From Eubacterium sp. An11 (GTDB lineage Bacteria > Bacillota > Clostridia > Lachnospirales > Lachnospiraceae), in NCBI RefSeq assembly GCF_002161065.1, contig NZ_NFLV01000002.1:186001-250000 (forward strand): a stretch of DNA of 64,000 bases, in the 5' to 3' direction. Below the pieces are notes generated by a model, which saw only the letters and a list, made by a program, of their open reading frames with translations, was not told where the DNA came from and made no database searches. Shown here piece after piece: positions 16,727-27,200 of the stretch (position 1 is the stretch's first letter; each line of letters opens with the position of its first letter). Made by a program: the position numbers and the translations under genes.

Positions 16727-17860
16727 TTATTCTGCCTTATCAGCAGGTCTTCCGGCAGGATTCCCGGAACCTCCCGCCTTCGCAGCCTCGCCTCCTGCGG
16801 CCTTCGGTCCCGGTGCACTCTTTGCCGAACCATCCTCCTCCGGAGCGTCCGCCAGCACATCGGTCGGAAGTCCGTAATAAGTACGAACCTTATTCTCCAC
16901 ATCTTTCATAATATCCGGATGTTCTTTCAGGAAAATCTTGGCGTTCTCCCGCCCCTGTCCGATCTTCTCGCCCTCGTAGGAGTACCAGGAACCGCTCTTG
17001 GCGACGGCGCCGACCTTCACTCCAAGATCCAGGACATCTCCCTCTCTGGAAATCCCCTGTCCGAACATAATATCGAACTCTGCCTCTCGGAACGGAGGCG
17101 CCACCTTATTCTTGACCACCTTCACACGGGTATGATTGCCGACGATCTCTCCATTCTGCTTGATGGCCTCCACCCGGCGCACATCCATACGCACGGAAGC
17201 GTAGAACTTGAGCGCCCGGCCGCCGGTAGTGGTCTCCGGATTACCGAACATGACGCCCACCTTCTCACGGAGCTGGTTGATAAATACCACCACACAGTTG
17301 GACTTGTCAATAACACCGGTGAGCTTACGCATGGCCTTGGACATCAGACGGGCATGAAGACCTACCTGCAGGTCATCCATATCTCCGTCAATCTCGGCCT
17401 TCGGCACCAGCGCCGCCACAGAGTCAATGATCACAATATCAAGAGCGCCGGAACGGATCATTGTCTCGGCGATCTCCAGCGCCTGCTCGCCGTGGTCCGG
17501 CTGAGAAATGTACAGATTATCGATATCCACACCGATCTTCTTAGCATACTGGGGATCCAGGGCATGTTCCGCGTCGATAAATCCGGCAATGCCGCCTCTC
17601 TTCTGCGCCTCGGCGATCATATGTAACGCCACCGTGGTCTTACCGCTGGACTCCGGTCCGTAGATCTCAATGATTCTTCCCCGCGGGATGCCTCCCACGC
17701 CCAGTGCCACATCCAGGCTGATGGACCCTGTTGGAATGGCCTCCACATTAATATTGGCAGAAGCGTCTCCCAGCTTCATCACAGAACCCTTGCCAAAATT
17801 CTTCTCAATCGCTGCCACCGCATTATTCAGGGCAGTCATCTTTTCTTCTCTACTGCTCAT
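16727..17860 (-). CDS. recA: Recombinase RecA
   Basis: A 377-residue RecA, the strand-exchange ATPase of homologous recombination and SOS co-protease. Walker [10 protein letters not shown] is at about residues 69-77, the Walker B strand is [11 protein letters not shown], and the L2 loop lies around [19 protein letters not shown]. The C-terminal 40 residues are a Pro/Ala/Gly-rich, partly acidic tail, longer and less acidic than in Bacillus. AAGGAG precedes the ATG. Expression is probably driven by the SOS-type promoter at 18015-18050. Confidence 0.98.
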   Translation of the reverse strand: MSSREEKMTALNNAVAAIEKNFGKGSVMKLGDASANINVEAIPTGSISLDVALGVGGIPRGRIIEIYGPESSGKTTVALHMIAEAQKRGGIAGFIDAEHALDPQYAKKIGVDIDNLYISQPDHGEQALEIAETMIRSGALDIVIIDSVAALVPKAEIDGDMDDLQVGLHARLMSKAMRKLTGVIDKSNCVVVFINQLREKVGVMFGNPETTTGGRALKFYASVRMDVRRVEAIKQNGEIVGNHTRVKVVKNKVAPPFREAEFDIMFGQGISREGDVLDLGVKVGAVAKSGSWYSYEGEKIGQGRENAKIFLKEHPDIMKDVENKVRTYYGLPTDVLADAPEEDGSAKSAPGPKAAGGEAAKAGGSGNPAGRPADKAE

Positions 17861-18014
17861 AATTCCATCTCCTTTTCACCGCAGAACATCCGCGGCCGCG
17901 GCGCCGTCCTCCGCGCCGACATCTATCCTTTCTTCATCAATATCTGAAACTTATATATGGAAGAATGCATCCGGAAACATCGCTTCCGCCCTCCTGCCTT
18001 CCATTTTCCCGGAT

Positions 18015-18050
18015 AGTATATCATAAACCCGGAAACAAAACAAGTGTTCC
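18015..18050 (-). promoter_or_regulatory. recA promoter overlapped by LexA/DinR-type box
   Basis: On the minus strand, TTGTTT (18038-18043) and TATACT (18015-18020) are 17 bases apart. GAACACTTGTTT covers the -35 and differs at only one base from the GAAC-N4-GTTC core of the Gram-positive SOS box. A second, weaker half-match (CGAAC...TTTCG) lies just upstream. The mRNA leader would be about 150 bases. Confidence 0.65.
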
Positions 18051-18068
18051 CGAAAATTTGTTCGTTTT

Positions 18069-18566
18069 TTATCGGTTGTCCACCTTTTCCGGATAAAGAT
18101 CATGACGCTCCAGACGATAAGCCGCCACTTCCTCCCACCGGGTGCCCGGTCTGCCGTAATTGGTATACGGATCAATGGAAATGCCGCCCCTTGGCGTAAA
18201 CTTTCCCCACACTTCAATGTACTTTGGATCCATGACGCGGATCAGATCCTTCATGATGATATTCACACAGTCCTCGTGGAAGTCTCCGTGATTACGGAAA
18301 CTGAACAGATACAGCTTCAAAGACTTACTTTCCACCATGCGCACATCCGGCACATAAGAAATATAGATAGTGGCAAAATCCGGCTGTCCTGTCATCGGAC
18401 AGAGACTGGTGAACTCCGGACAGTTAAATTTAACAAAATAATCGTGGTCCTGATGTTTATTGATAAAAGTCTCCAGCATCTCCGGGGCATAATCGGTCGG
18501 ATACTTCGTTCCCTGATTTCCCAGGAGAGAAACGCCGGAAAGCTCTTCTTTCGTTCTTGTACTCAT
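18069..18566 (-). CDS. queF: NADPH-dependent 7-cyano-7-deazaguanine reductase
   Basis: A 165-residue unimodular QueF, which reduces preQ0 to preQ1 in queuosine synthesis. The active-site segment [10 protein letters not shown] contains Cys56, which forms the thioimide, and Asp63. The QueF signature [16 protein letters not shown] with the NADPH-binding Glu is present, followed by FHEDCVN. No other que genes and no preQ1 riboswitch are seen nearby. It lies between the MIF-like gene and recA on the same strand, with a hairpin (ACGTCTG/CAGACGT) in its leader. Confidence 0.95.
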   Translation of the reverse strand: MSTRTKEELSGVSLLGNQGTKYPTDYAPEMLETFINKHQDHDYFVKFNCPEFTSLCPMTGQPDFATIYISYVPDVRMVESKSLKLYLFSFRNHGDFHEDCVNIIMKDLIRVMDPKYIEVWGKFTPRGGISIDPYTNYGRPGTRWEEVAAYRLERHDLYPEKVDNR

Positions 18567-18703
18567 TTTCTCATTTCCTTTTTCTGGTTTATTTTTAAAT
18601 GTATCGTCTGTTTCAGACGTATTATCTGTATCTTTTCCTTACTTTCTACTTTCGCTTCTTTTAAACGCATATTTCATGACGGCCGCAGACGCGGCTCCGG
18701 CCG

Positions 18704-19048
18704 TTACAGCAGCCGCCCGTTGACGCCAAAATTATCGCTGAACGCAAAAGACACATAAATATTTCCCGCCGGAATCTTCAGATCCTCTTCCAGTATCTTA
18801 AAGATTGCCCCGTTGAGCCGTTCGCAATCCTCTCTGGACGGCCCGGTTTTCAGCACAACGCCCACATAGGCTCCGTACTCGATGAATTCACCGCCTTTGT
18901 AAATGTGTTCATCAGAGGAAATATTGATCATGAGTCCTCCGGGAGTCTTCCCCGGAATCAGCGTGATCGCCTCTCCTAGTTTTTCTGTCAGTATTCTTTC
19001 CTGTTTTCTTGACGCCTGCTTTGCAAGCTTAACTTCAATGTACTGCAT
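18704..19048 (-). CDS. MIF/tautomerase-like protein without Pro1
   Basis: A 114-residue protein of the macrophage-migration-inhibitory-factor/tautomerase fold. The C-terminal half (LNGAIFKILEEDLKI, then PAGNIYVSFAFSDNFGVNG) follows the MIF pattern closely. In active members the first residue after Met is a catalytic proline; here the mature start reads MQYIEVKL, so Gln replaces Pro. I chose ATG 19048 because AAAGGAG is placed ideally before it; the ATG at 19072 would add eight residues without a good site. It probably lacks classical keto-enol tautomerase activity. It is coded after folA. Confidence 0.75.
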   Translation of the reverse strand: MQYIEVKLAKQASRKQERILTEKLGEAITLIPGKTPGGLMINISSDEHIYKGGEFIEYGAYVGVVLKTGPSREDCERLNGAIFKILEEDLKIPAGNIYVSFAFSDNFGVNGRLL

Positions 19049-19100
19049 AATCGACTCCTTTATCTTTCCCATATATGGTGTAAATTCTATTTCAGCACTC

Positions 19101-19601
19101 TTAAAATTCTTTCCAGCTGGTATTTTTGTAGACCGTGAAATAATAGATCAGATCAAAATACGTCTGTTCCTCTCCGGTCTGATCCAGATCCCAGTTCTCC
19201 GCCTGATCCAGATCCGGCATCCAGGTATCCGCCTCGTAGGCATAATCCAGCCGGGTCACATAGGCGTCCTGACAGTACGGAAGCATCATGCGGTAAATGC
19301 TCTCTCCTCCGATGATAAAAATCTCTTCCTTATACTTCTTCAGTTCTTCCCGAAGCTCATCCTCACTGTGCACCACCACCGCGCCTTTTCCATCATAGTT
19401 TTCCTGGCGGGTCAGCACGATATTGACACGATTCGGAAGGGGTCTGCCTCCCGGAAAACTCTCCAGAGTCTTTCTTCCCATGACCACTACATTTCCTTCT
19501 GTCAGGCGGCGGAAATTCTTCATATCGTTGGAAATGCGCACCAGCAGTTCATTGTTTCTTCCAATCCCCCAGTTTTTATCTGCCGCTACAATTATATGCA
19601 T
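19101..19601 (-). CDS. folA: Dihydrofolate reductase
   Basis: A 166-residue DHFR, which makes tetrahydrofolate with NADPH. The N-terminal IIVAADKNWGIGRNNELL motif, the VVMGRKTLESFPGGRPLPNR NADPH-binding segment and IFIIGGESIY are all typical. It follows thyA by 25 bases behind AGGAGG, so the pair regenerates folate consumed by thymidylate synthesis. Confidence 0.96.
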   Translation of the reverse strand: MHIIVAADKNWGIGRNNELLVRISNDMKNFRRLTEGNVVVMGRKTLESFPGGRPLPNRVNIVLTRQENYDGKGAVVVHSEDELREELKKYKEEIFIIGGESIYRMMLPYCQDAYVTRLDYAYEADTWMPDLDQAENWDLDQTGEEQTYFDLIYYFTVYKNTSWKEF

Positions 19602-19626
19602 GGTTATTTCCTCCTCTTTTCCTTTT

Positions 19627-20457
19627 CTAAATAGCCACCGGTATATTCTTTACCTGCGGACCGGCTTCATAGTTCTCAATGGTAAAATCATCCACCGTAA
19701 AATCATAAAAGTTCTTCACTTCCGGATTCAGCATCACCTTCGGAGCGTCATAGGTCGGTCTGGTGATCAGTTCTTTGATGATCGGAATATGACGGTCATA
19801 AATATGAGCGTCCGCGATCACGTGTACCAGCTCGCCCGGCTCAAACCCGCTCACCTGGCTGATCATCATAAGAAGGGCCGCATACTGCACCACATTCCAG
19901 TTGCCTGCGGTCAGCACATCCTGTGAACGCTGATTGAGGATCGCATTGAGCTTGTTGCCCGTCACGTTAAAGGTCATGCTGTACGCACAGGGATAGAGAT
20001 TCATCTCGTGCAGATCCGCATGGACATAAATATTGGTCATGATCCTGCGGCTGTAAGGATTGTTCCTGAGGTCAAAGAGCACCCGGTCCACCTGATCCAT
20101 CTCTCCTTCTTTATACTGATGTTTTACTCCCAGCTGATATCCGTAGGCTTTTCCGATGGAACCGTCCTCGTCGGCCCAGGCATCCCAGATATGGCTGTTC
20201 AAATCATGAACATTGTTGGATTTTTTCTGCCAGATCCACAGAATCTCGTCGATGGCAGAGCGGATGTATGTCTTTCTCAGCGTGATTGCCGGAAATTCTT
20301 TTGACAGATCATAGCGGTTGATGATGCCAAAACGTTTCATAGTGTAAGCATAGGAACCATCTTCCCATTTCGGACGCACCTTTTCTCCCTCGGTGCTGTA
20401 ACCATTCTCGATGATGTCCCTGCACATAGCGATAAATACTGTATCTGCGTAGCTCAT
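19627..20457 (-). CDS. thyA: Thymidylate synthase ThyA
   Basis: A 276-residue ThyA, converting dUMP to dTMP with methylene-tetrahydrofolate. The catalytic Cys is in NLYPCAYSMTF (Cys157), followed by the LNQRSQD phosphate/dUMP-binding segment and HIYDRHIP. I chose ATG 20457 because GGAGGG lies seven bases upstream and the protein begins MSYADTVF like its homologues; the frame stays open for 34 further codons without family sequence. The Cys is followed by Ala, not the more common His, as in the clostridial ThyA subgroup. Confidence 0.95.
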   Translation of the reverse strand: MSYADTVFIAMCRDIIENGYSTEGEKVRPKWEDGSYAYTMKRFGIINRYDLSKEFPAITLRKTYIRSAIDEILWIWQKKSNNVHDLNSHIWDAWADEDGSIGKAYGYQLGVKHQYKEGEMDQVDRVLFDLRNNPYSRRIMTNIYVHADLHEMNLYPCAYSMTFNVTGNKLNAILNQRSQDVLTAGNWNVVQYAALLMMISQVSGFEPGELVHVIADAHIYDRHIPIIKELITRPTYDAPKVMLNPEVKNFYDFTVDDFTIENYEAGPQVKNIPVAI

Positions 20458-20660
20458 TTTCTTCCCTCCAACATATTTTCCGGTGTTTTTCCTTATATTT
20501 TTAAAAATTTGATATCTGTTTCTTTTTTCTTCCAATTTCAGCCCTGCGGTCTTTCCCACGATTGATTTTCCCTGAAAAAAGTATTAGAATATAGAGAACA
20601 GGCAATACTAAATCGTAAGTAGAATCCACAGGGATTTTACATTACAGGAAGGATGTTACC

Positions 20661-20933
20661 ATGAAAAAATCTAAAGTACTTTTTGCTGCAGCTGTTATCA
20701 TTGGCATTGCCGCCGGTTTTTATCTTCTTCTCCGTTTTGTGAAGAATCTGTTTGAAGATTATGTGGAAGAAGACCTGTTCGACGAAGATGCTGACCTTGA
20801 TTACATTGATGAAGACTTCGAAGAAGAAGACGAGGTTCCTCCGGTAAAGGAGGAGAAACCTGCGAAGGCCGCTGCCAAGGTGCGCCGCGGCTACATCCCG
20901 ATCAAGCTTCATCAGAGCGAAGCTGCCGAATAA
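20661..20933 (+). CDS. Small single-pass membrane protein with acidic domain
   Basis: A 90-residue protein of unknown function. Residues 6-26 form one membrane helix after a KKSK start. Residues about 31-60 are extremely acidic (runs such as EDADLDYIDEDFEEEDE), and the end turns basic (KAAAKVRRGYIPIK). It is the only plus-strand gene in this stretch, divergent from thyA and convergent on hslO. A strong AGGAAGGA site precedes the ATG. The start could serve as a signal-anchor with the acidic part either side of the membrane. Confidence 0.8.
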   Translation: MKKSKVLFAAAVIIGIAAGFYLLLRFVKNLFEDYVEEDLFDEDADLDYIDEDFEEEDEVPPVKEEKPAKAAAKVRRGYIPIKLHQSEAAE

Positions 20934-20947
20934 TCAGTTCTTTCGGA

Positions 20948-20977
20948 AAAGGCTGCGGAATTTATTTCGCGGCCTTT
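20948..20977. terminator. Bidirectional terminator between membrane protein gene and hslO
   Basis: Arms AAAGGCTGCG and CGCGGCCTTT form a 10-bp stem with one G:T wobble. T-rich tails lie on both sides, and the stem overlaps the final codons of hslO. Confidence 0.7.
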
Positions 20978-21840
20978 AACATTTCTTCCATTTCCTCCAC
21001 CGTAAATGTATAGTGGGAGTTACAGAAATGACAATTCACCTCGATTGGTTTTCCTTCCTGAATCATCTCCTGCAGATCTTTCTTTCCGACGCTGATGACA
21101 GCCTTTGATACCCGTTCTTTGGAACAATTACAGTAAAACTGTGTCGGAATCTTATCCTCGATATCGATATCATATCCTTCAAAGAGTTTTTTCATCATAT
21201 CTTCCGGTGTTTCCCCTGCGTCCAGATGACTGGTCACTGAAGAAAACTCTTTCAGACGGTCTTCCAGAGTGGCGATCAGTCCGTCTTCAGCAAACGGCAT
21301 CATCTGAATAATAAATCCGCCCGCCTGACGAACGGTATTATCTTTATTCATGAGCACACCCAGAGCCACAGAAGTCGGGATCTGCTCTGAGGTGGCAAAA
21401 TAATAGGTAAGATCCTCCGCGATCTCTCCGGAAACCAGATGTGTCTGTCCGGAATACGGCTCTTTCAATCCCAGATCTTTGATGACCGTGAGCACTCCCA
21501 GATCAAGAGCCTTTCCCACATCAAGCTTGCCTGCCTTGCTCGGCGGCAGCATGACATCCTTGTTATACACATATCCTTTTACATTTGCCTTTGCGTCCGC
21601 AGTCACCACAAGTCCGCCGATAGGTCCGCTGCATTTTATCTGAATGGTAATCACATCCGTGTCATTTTTACACATGGTTCCCATCATGGCGCCTGCGGTC
21701 AGAAGTCTTCCCAGGGCTGCCGTTGCCACCGGGCTTGTATCATGACGCTTTCTTGCTTCCTCTACCAGATTTCTGGAGCTGGCGGCAAAAAAACGAACCT
21801 GATGGTCCGCCGCCATTCCCCGAATAATGTAATCTTCCAT
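20962..21840 (-). CDS. hslO: Redox-regulated holdase chaperone Hsp33
   Basis: A 292-residue Hsp33. The N-terminal core (GMAADHQVRFFAASS, GLVVTADAKANVKGYV) is followed by the C-terminal redox switch with its four zinc-binding cysteines: CNC in FYCNCSKERV and CHFC near residue 270. Known role: cytoplasmic chaperone that activates when oxidants release the zinc. It follows the methyltransferase gene by 51 bases. Confidence 0.95.
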   Translation of the reverse strand: MEDYIIRGMAADHQVRFFAASSRNLVEEARKRHDTSPVATAALGRLLTAGAMMGTMCKNDTDVITIQIKCSGPIGGLVVTADAKANVKGYVYNKDVMLPPSKAGKLDVGKALDLGVLTVIKDLGLKEPYSGQTHLVSGEIAEDLTYYFATSEQIPTSVALGVLMNKDNTVRQAGGFIIQMMPFAEDGLIATLEDRLKEFSSVTSHLDAGETPEDMMKKLFEGYDIDIEDKIPTQFYCNCSKERVSKAVISVGKKDLQEMIQEGKPIEVNCHFCNSHYTFTVEEMEEMLKAAK

Positions 21841-21891
21841 TTTGAGTCCTCCTTCCGGCCGCCGTTACTGCGGCCTCTTTTTCGTCGTTGC

Positions 21892-22644
21892 TTATTTGCC
21901 CTGCTCCCTGGCCGCGACCACAATGCGCTCGCTGTCCTCCCGGGCAGGTTCCATGGTATATCCGTCATAGGCTTTCAAAAAGAGAAGCCCCGCTCCCTTA
22001 AGGAGCTGACAAATTCTTTCAAGAGTATATCCTTTTTGTACATGCTGTTCCTGGAACTTGCGGAACAGGTCGTCTTTCTCCTGCACAAATACACTCAGAT
22101 CAATATAATTTAAGTGTTCTTCCTCATCGTACTCGTTGTACCAGATAAAGCTCACATCGTCCCGGTCCTCGGCAATGACGCTCTCACCCACCACATCCCG
22201 GTATTTGTGTTCCGTATTAAAATCAAACAGGAAAATCCCTCCCGGATCCAGGTAATTGTTGACCAGGGAAAATACGTGAAGGAGGTCTTCCTCCTCCGTC
22301 ACATAATTGATACTGTCACAGACCGAAATCACCGACCGGACTGTCCCGTATAATTCAAACTCCCGCATATCCTGAAGCAGATACAGACAGGAGTCGGCTT
22401 TTTCCGAACCTCTTTCTCTGGCAATCTGAAGCATATCCATGGACGAATCCACGCCGATCAGGTCAAACCCCCGGCCGGCCATGAGCGTCGTCATCCTGCC
22501 GGTACCGCAGGCCAGATCCAGCATCAGACCGTCTGTGATCCCGTATTCCCGCAGTCTCTCCTGCAAGAACTCCGCCCACGCTTCATAGGGTACATTATCC
22601 ATCAGCTCATCATATACCCTTGCAAAATTTTCATATGTTTTCAT
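21892..22644 (-). CDS. Class I SAM-dependent methyltransferase
   Basis: A 250-residue methyltransferase. SAM-binding motif I DLACGTG is at residues 43-49, motif II follows (FDLIGVDSSMDML), and CDSINYV fits motif IV. Family members include YjhP/SmtA-like proteins of unknown substrate. The start ATG 22644 has GAGGA six bases before it and begins MKTYENFARVYDELM like its relatives; an upstream frame to 22707 lies inside the end of the cls gene. It is in the cls-methyltransferase-hslO gene run. Confidence 0.85.
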   Translation of the reverse strand: MKTYENFARVYDELMDNVPYEAWAEFLQERLREYGITDGLMLDLACGTGRMTTLMAGRGFDLIGVDSSMDMLQIARERGSEKADSCLYLLQDMREFELYGTVRSVISVCDSINYVTEEEDLLHVFSLVNNYLDPGGIFLFDFNTEHKYRDVVGESVIAEDRDDVSFIWYNEYDEEEHLNYIDLSVFVQEKDDLFRKFQEQHVQKGYTLERICQLLKGAGLLFLKAYDGYTMEPAREDSERIVVAAREQGK

Positions 22645-22690
22645 TTTATTCCTCTTTCCTATCCTCCTGGTCACAGGGCCTGCTGAAGGT

Positions 22691-24232
22691 CTACAAAAGC
22701 GGCGCAAAAATCCGCAGAATTCCCTGTATCAGCTGGAAAAACATATTTTTCTGGCAAAGTTCTTTTGTGATATTGGTACAGTCCTCCAGCGTCTTTAAAA
22801 TATCATTTTTAATATCCATCACCGCCGGACATTTGTAAAGATAGACCCCATTTTCAAAATGAAAATACAGACTGCGGTAGTCCAGATTAATGGTACCCAC
22901 CGTGGCAAATTTATCATCGCAGACTGCCACCTTGCTGTGGACAAAACCAGGGCGATACTGAAAAATCATCACGCCGCCTTCCACCAGCTGCTGGTAATAG
23001 GACTGTGTCTCCAGAAATACCATCTTTTTGTCAGGGATCCCCGGGGTGATGATCCGCACGTCCACTCCCCGTTTGGCCGCCAGAATCAGGGCAGTCACCA
23101 GCTCATTGTCAATAATCAGATACGGGGTAAAGAAATAAATGTAATGAACGGCGCTGTTGATCAGATTCAGATACACACTCTCCCCGACACACTCCGAGTC
23201 CAGCGGATGATCGGAATACGGCAGGATGATTCCCGGCGCATCAGGTTTTACATACTTCTTGTAAGCTTCTTCTTTATATAAGAAACGGTTATAGTCAATC
23301 TTATCGGCCGCAAACGTATTCCACATCTGTAAAAACATCATGGTCATGCTGTGAACTGCCTTTCCGGTCAGACGCACGCCGTTATCTTTCCAGTATCCGA
23401 ATCTCTGCTTCTCATTGATATACTCATCGGCAAAATTAATACCGCCGGTGTAGGCTGCCTGATCATCAATGACCAGGATCTTCCGGTGGTCACGGTTATT
23501 AAACACCGTGGAAAGCACCGGGACATACCGGTTAAACACCACGCATTTGATGCCCTTTTCCCGCAATGTCCTGTCGTAGTGGGACGGCAGCACGAAAATA
23601 CTGCCCACATCGTCATACATCACCCGGACATCCACGCCTTCCTTCACTTTCTCAGTGAGGATCTTGAGAATCGAGTTCCACATGATTCCTTCTTCTATAA
23701 TAAAGTATTCCAGAAAAATGTAGCGTTTGGCTTTTTTCAGATCTTCCAGCATGGCTTCGAAACACTCTTCTCCTGTGGGATAATAGGTGATTTCCGAATC
23801 TCTGCAGGCCGGAAAACCTGACTGTTGTTCCAGATAGTAGACCTGCCCGGCCGCCACCGTATCTTCTTTGTTGAGAGATTCCTGAATCTTTGGATCAAAG
23901 ACCAGATATTTCGCGCTCTCCTGCAGCGTGGATTCCATCTTTCTGCGCATCTTACGGATCGGCTTCTTTCCCCCGATATACAGATACAGCAATCCGCCAA
24001 AAAGCGGAAACATCAATATGACCACGATCCACGCCAGCTTCACCGCCGGATTATCATTGCGCCGGATAATGTACAAGACAACAAGTATACTTAAGATCCG
24101 CAAACCAATGGACAGCATCTGGCTGTAGGAAGTAAAGCGGATAAACAGAAATGCGATCCATCCGATTTGCAGCAGTATCAGCAGAGACACGATAACCATG
24201 CGATGTGTAAGATATTTAAAAATTTTTCTCAT
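22691..24232 (-). CDS. cls: Cardiolipin synthase
   Basis: A 513-residue cardiolipin synthase of normal length. Two N-terminal membrane helices (about residues 13-33 and 40-60, with a third likely) precede two phospholipase D domains. The HKD motifs are HRKILVIDD and HSKVAVCDD, each followed by the GGIN/GTIN turn. Known reaction: two phosphatidylglycerols give cardiolipin and glycerol at the inner membrane. It lies 44 bases after addA. Confidence 0.94.
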   Translation of the reverse strand: MRKIFKYLTHRMVIVSLLILLQIGWIAFLFIRFTSYSQMLSIGLRILSILVVLYIIRRNDNPAVKLAWIVVILMFPLFGGLLYLYIGGKKPIRKMRRKMESTLQESAKYLVFDPKIQESLNKEDTVAAGQVYYLEQQSGFPACRDSEITYYPTGEECFEAMLEDLKKAKRYIFLEYFIIEEGIMWNSILKILTEKVKEGVDVRVMYDDVGSIFVLPSHYDRTLREKGIKCVVFNRYVPVLSTVFNNRDHRKILVIDDQAAYTGGINFADEYINEKQRFGYWKDNGVRLTGKAVHSMTMMFLQMWNTFAADKIDYNRFLYKEEAYKKYVKPDAPGIILPYSDHPLDSECVGESVYLNLINSAVHYIYFFTPYLIIDNELVTALILAAKRGVDVRIITPGIPDKKMVFLETQSYYQQLVEGGVMIFQYRPGFVHSKVAVCDDKFATVGTINLDYRSLYFHFENGVYLYKCPAVMDIKNDILKTLEDCTNITKELCQKNMFFQLIQGILRIFAPLL

Positions 24233-24276
24233 ATCGTCCCCTCCTGCTTTTGTATTTTTCTTTTTTATTTCCGAGC

Positions 24277-27200
24277 TTATACCCCGGGCATAAACTCCTG
24301 CCAGTGGATCTCCAAATATTTTCCCAGAGAAAAGGAATAAATATAACTGTGTATTACCTTTTTCCCGAGAATCTGCTCCAGGGCTGACTTATAATATACC
24401 ATCTGCGTCTTGTATCGGTCAAGAAGAAGACTCTCTTCCCCTTCAGAAACATAATCCGTTTTATAGTCAAAAAGCCACAGTCCCTCCGCATCTTCCCCGC
24501 AGGCGTCAATGACGCCCTGGACGACGATCATCTCTTCTTCCTGCTTATCCGCGCAGTCTTTGGTTTTCCCGGCTGATCCGGACAGCAGACCCTTATCGGC
24601 ATCGGTTTTGCCGGCCGCGTCCGGTACATCGCCTGTATCTGCATAAAACAGCGCTGACGAAAGTCCCGCGGTGAATGGCAGCTCCTTTCGAAGTCTCCCT
24701 TCCCGGTCCATTCCGCGTATTTTCTCTCCCACTTCCGAGAACAAAAACTGTTCCACGCCCCGGTACACGGTCTTCATGGAGATGCGGGAACATTCCGGAT
24801 AAGATTTCTCAATATCCTGCAATGCCTCAAACAATTCTTTCTTGGTCTGAATCTCCCCAAAGGGCAGCAATTCCATGATTTTGTGGACAATGGTTCCCCG
24901 GGCAGCGCCGGAGACTTCCTGCTCTGTCTCTGACAGGAACCGGGGTTTTGGAACTTCTTCCTCCTCCGGCGCAAGAACTTCTTCCGGCGCGATGATCTCT
25001 TCCGCCGGCAGGTCTTCCCCCTCAAGCGGCATCATGGACAATTTCTTCAGTTCAGAAACCGAATATTTCCGCTTCCATCCGGAAGCTTCCCGGTGCGGGT
25101 ATTCAAAAGAAAACGCCTGCTCCAGCGGAGAGACATCCAGCTGCATCTTTTCCTGCTGCATATAATCTTCCAGAGAACGGACGTCCGCCCCTTTTTCTTC
25201 CCGTAAAAATTCTCCTTCCAGCTGATGAAAATGTATTTTTTTCACCGGAAGCTTAGGCAGAAGCGGCAGCAGCCAGTCCATGAAACTCCGGGCCCCCAGC
25301 TTCTTCTCCAGAGAAAGCGCCGGGATCAAAATGTCTGACACATCTGTGGTCTGCCCGGCCTCTGCAGCATCTATTTTTTCCGATTTGGCGATACCGGTCA
25401 GGATCAGCTTCCTCTGAGCTCTGGTCATGGCCACGTAGAGAATCCGCAGCTCTTCCTCCAGGGTTTCCTTCTTCATCTGCTCGCGGACTGCCTTCTTTAA
25501 GAGCGACGGATGGTGCACCCGCGCTTTAAGGTCCACATACTCAAGACCGATTCCCATTTCCGGATGGAAGAGCACCGGCCGGTTTCCATCCATGAGATTA
25601 AACCTGCGGGAAAGACCGCTGACAAACACCACCGGAAACTCTAAGCCCTTGCTTTTGTGAATGGTCATGATCCGCACCCGGTCACTGCCTTCTTCCTTTA
25701 ATGAAGCGCTTCCCAGTTCCACTTCATAGGTTCTGAGCTGCTCCATATAACGCAAAAAATAAAAGAGGCCTTTAAATACAGTTTTTTCATAATCTTCCGC
25801 CTTCTGAAGGAGCATGAGCAGGTTTTCTTTCCGGCTTTCTCCTCCCGGCAGCATCTGCATCTGATAAAAGATTCCGGTTTCCCGGTAGATTTCCCACAGC
25901 AGTTCATGGAGAGGCATTTCTTTTTTCTTCCTGCGGAAATAGAGAAGCAGTCTGTTAAAATGAGACAGTTTATCTTTAAGCGCCCCCTCTTCTCCCTCCG
26001 CCAGATATATTTCTATCAGATCATAGATGGCGTATTCCTGCCGGGACAGGATCTCCGTGAGCACCCGCAGTTTGGCCAGCTCCTCCTCGGTCAGGCCGCC
26101 GATGGAAGATAAGAGCACCGACGCCATGGGGATATCCTGATACACATTATCTACGATAGCCAGATAATTTAAGACCAGCTGTACTTCCCGGCTCTGGAAA
26201 TAACCGGTCTTACTCTCGCAGACCGCCGGGATTCCCGCATGGTTCAAAAGTTCCGCCATGACCTCCGCCCGCCCGGCGCCGGAACGCAGCAGAATCACCA
26301 TGTCTTTATACGCATATCCTTCTTCCAGAAGCTCCCGGATTCTCCGGGCGATCATGGCTGTCTCCGCCTCTACGGAATTCACTTCCACCGCCAGATTTTC
26401 CTTTTCTTCATCTTCCACCAGAAGAAGCATCTCCGACTGCTCCGTCTCCTGTTCCATGGGGCCGCCTTTTCCCGGACGAAGGGCAATCTTTCCCGTATAG
26501 TCCACGCCGCCAAATTGCCGGTCCATCAGGTTCTCAAAGACCAGATTACAAAAAGACAGCACTCCCGGCACACTCCGGAAGTTATCTCTCAGTTCAATCT
26601 GCGCGCCGTTTTTCTCCTCCCGGCTCTCCGGAGGCTGATATCTGTCATACCGGGATAAAAACAGATCCGGCCTCGCCTGACGGAAACGATAGATGCTCTG
26701 CTTTACATCCCCCACCACAAACAGGTGATTGCGGCCTTCCCGGCAGATGGCATTCAGAATCGTCTCCTGCACCAGATTGGTGTCCTGGTATTCATCCACG
26801 AAAACCGCTTTATACTTCCTGGACAGTTCCTCCGCCACACCGGAAGGCACCGGTCGCCCGTCGTCATCATAAGAAGCAACCAGCAGAGACAGGGCGATGT
26901 GTTCCAGATCATCAAAATCAAATACATTTTTCTCTTTTTTGGACTGATAATATAAATCTTCGTACCGGGAAGATAAGGTGATGAGCTCCTCCAGAAACGG
27001 CCGCAGCTCCCGGTTTTCCAGGCAGAGTTTCTCTGTCCCGCATAAGAAGAAGGAGTCCTTTATCTGCTGCAGTTCCTCCCGGACAGCTTTGTGGAGCGTC
27101 TTGATTTCTTCCAGATACGGCCATTCCTTTTCCTTTTTGTTGGCTCTCGGCAGATCCGTCACCGATATTTGAGAAAACTTCTCATAAAACTCGTCAAATC

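Noticed and set aside
18567-18703. preQ1 riboswitch before queF
   Set aside because: Only a simple CGTCTG hairpin is seen; the preQ1 aptamer core and A-rich tail are missing.
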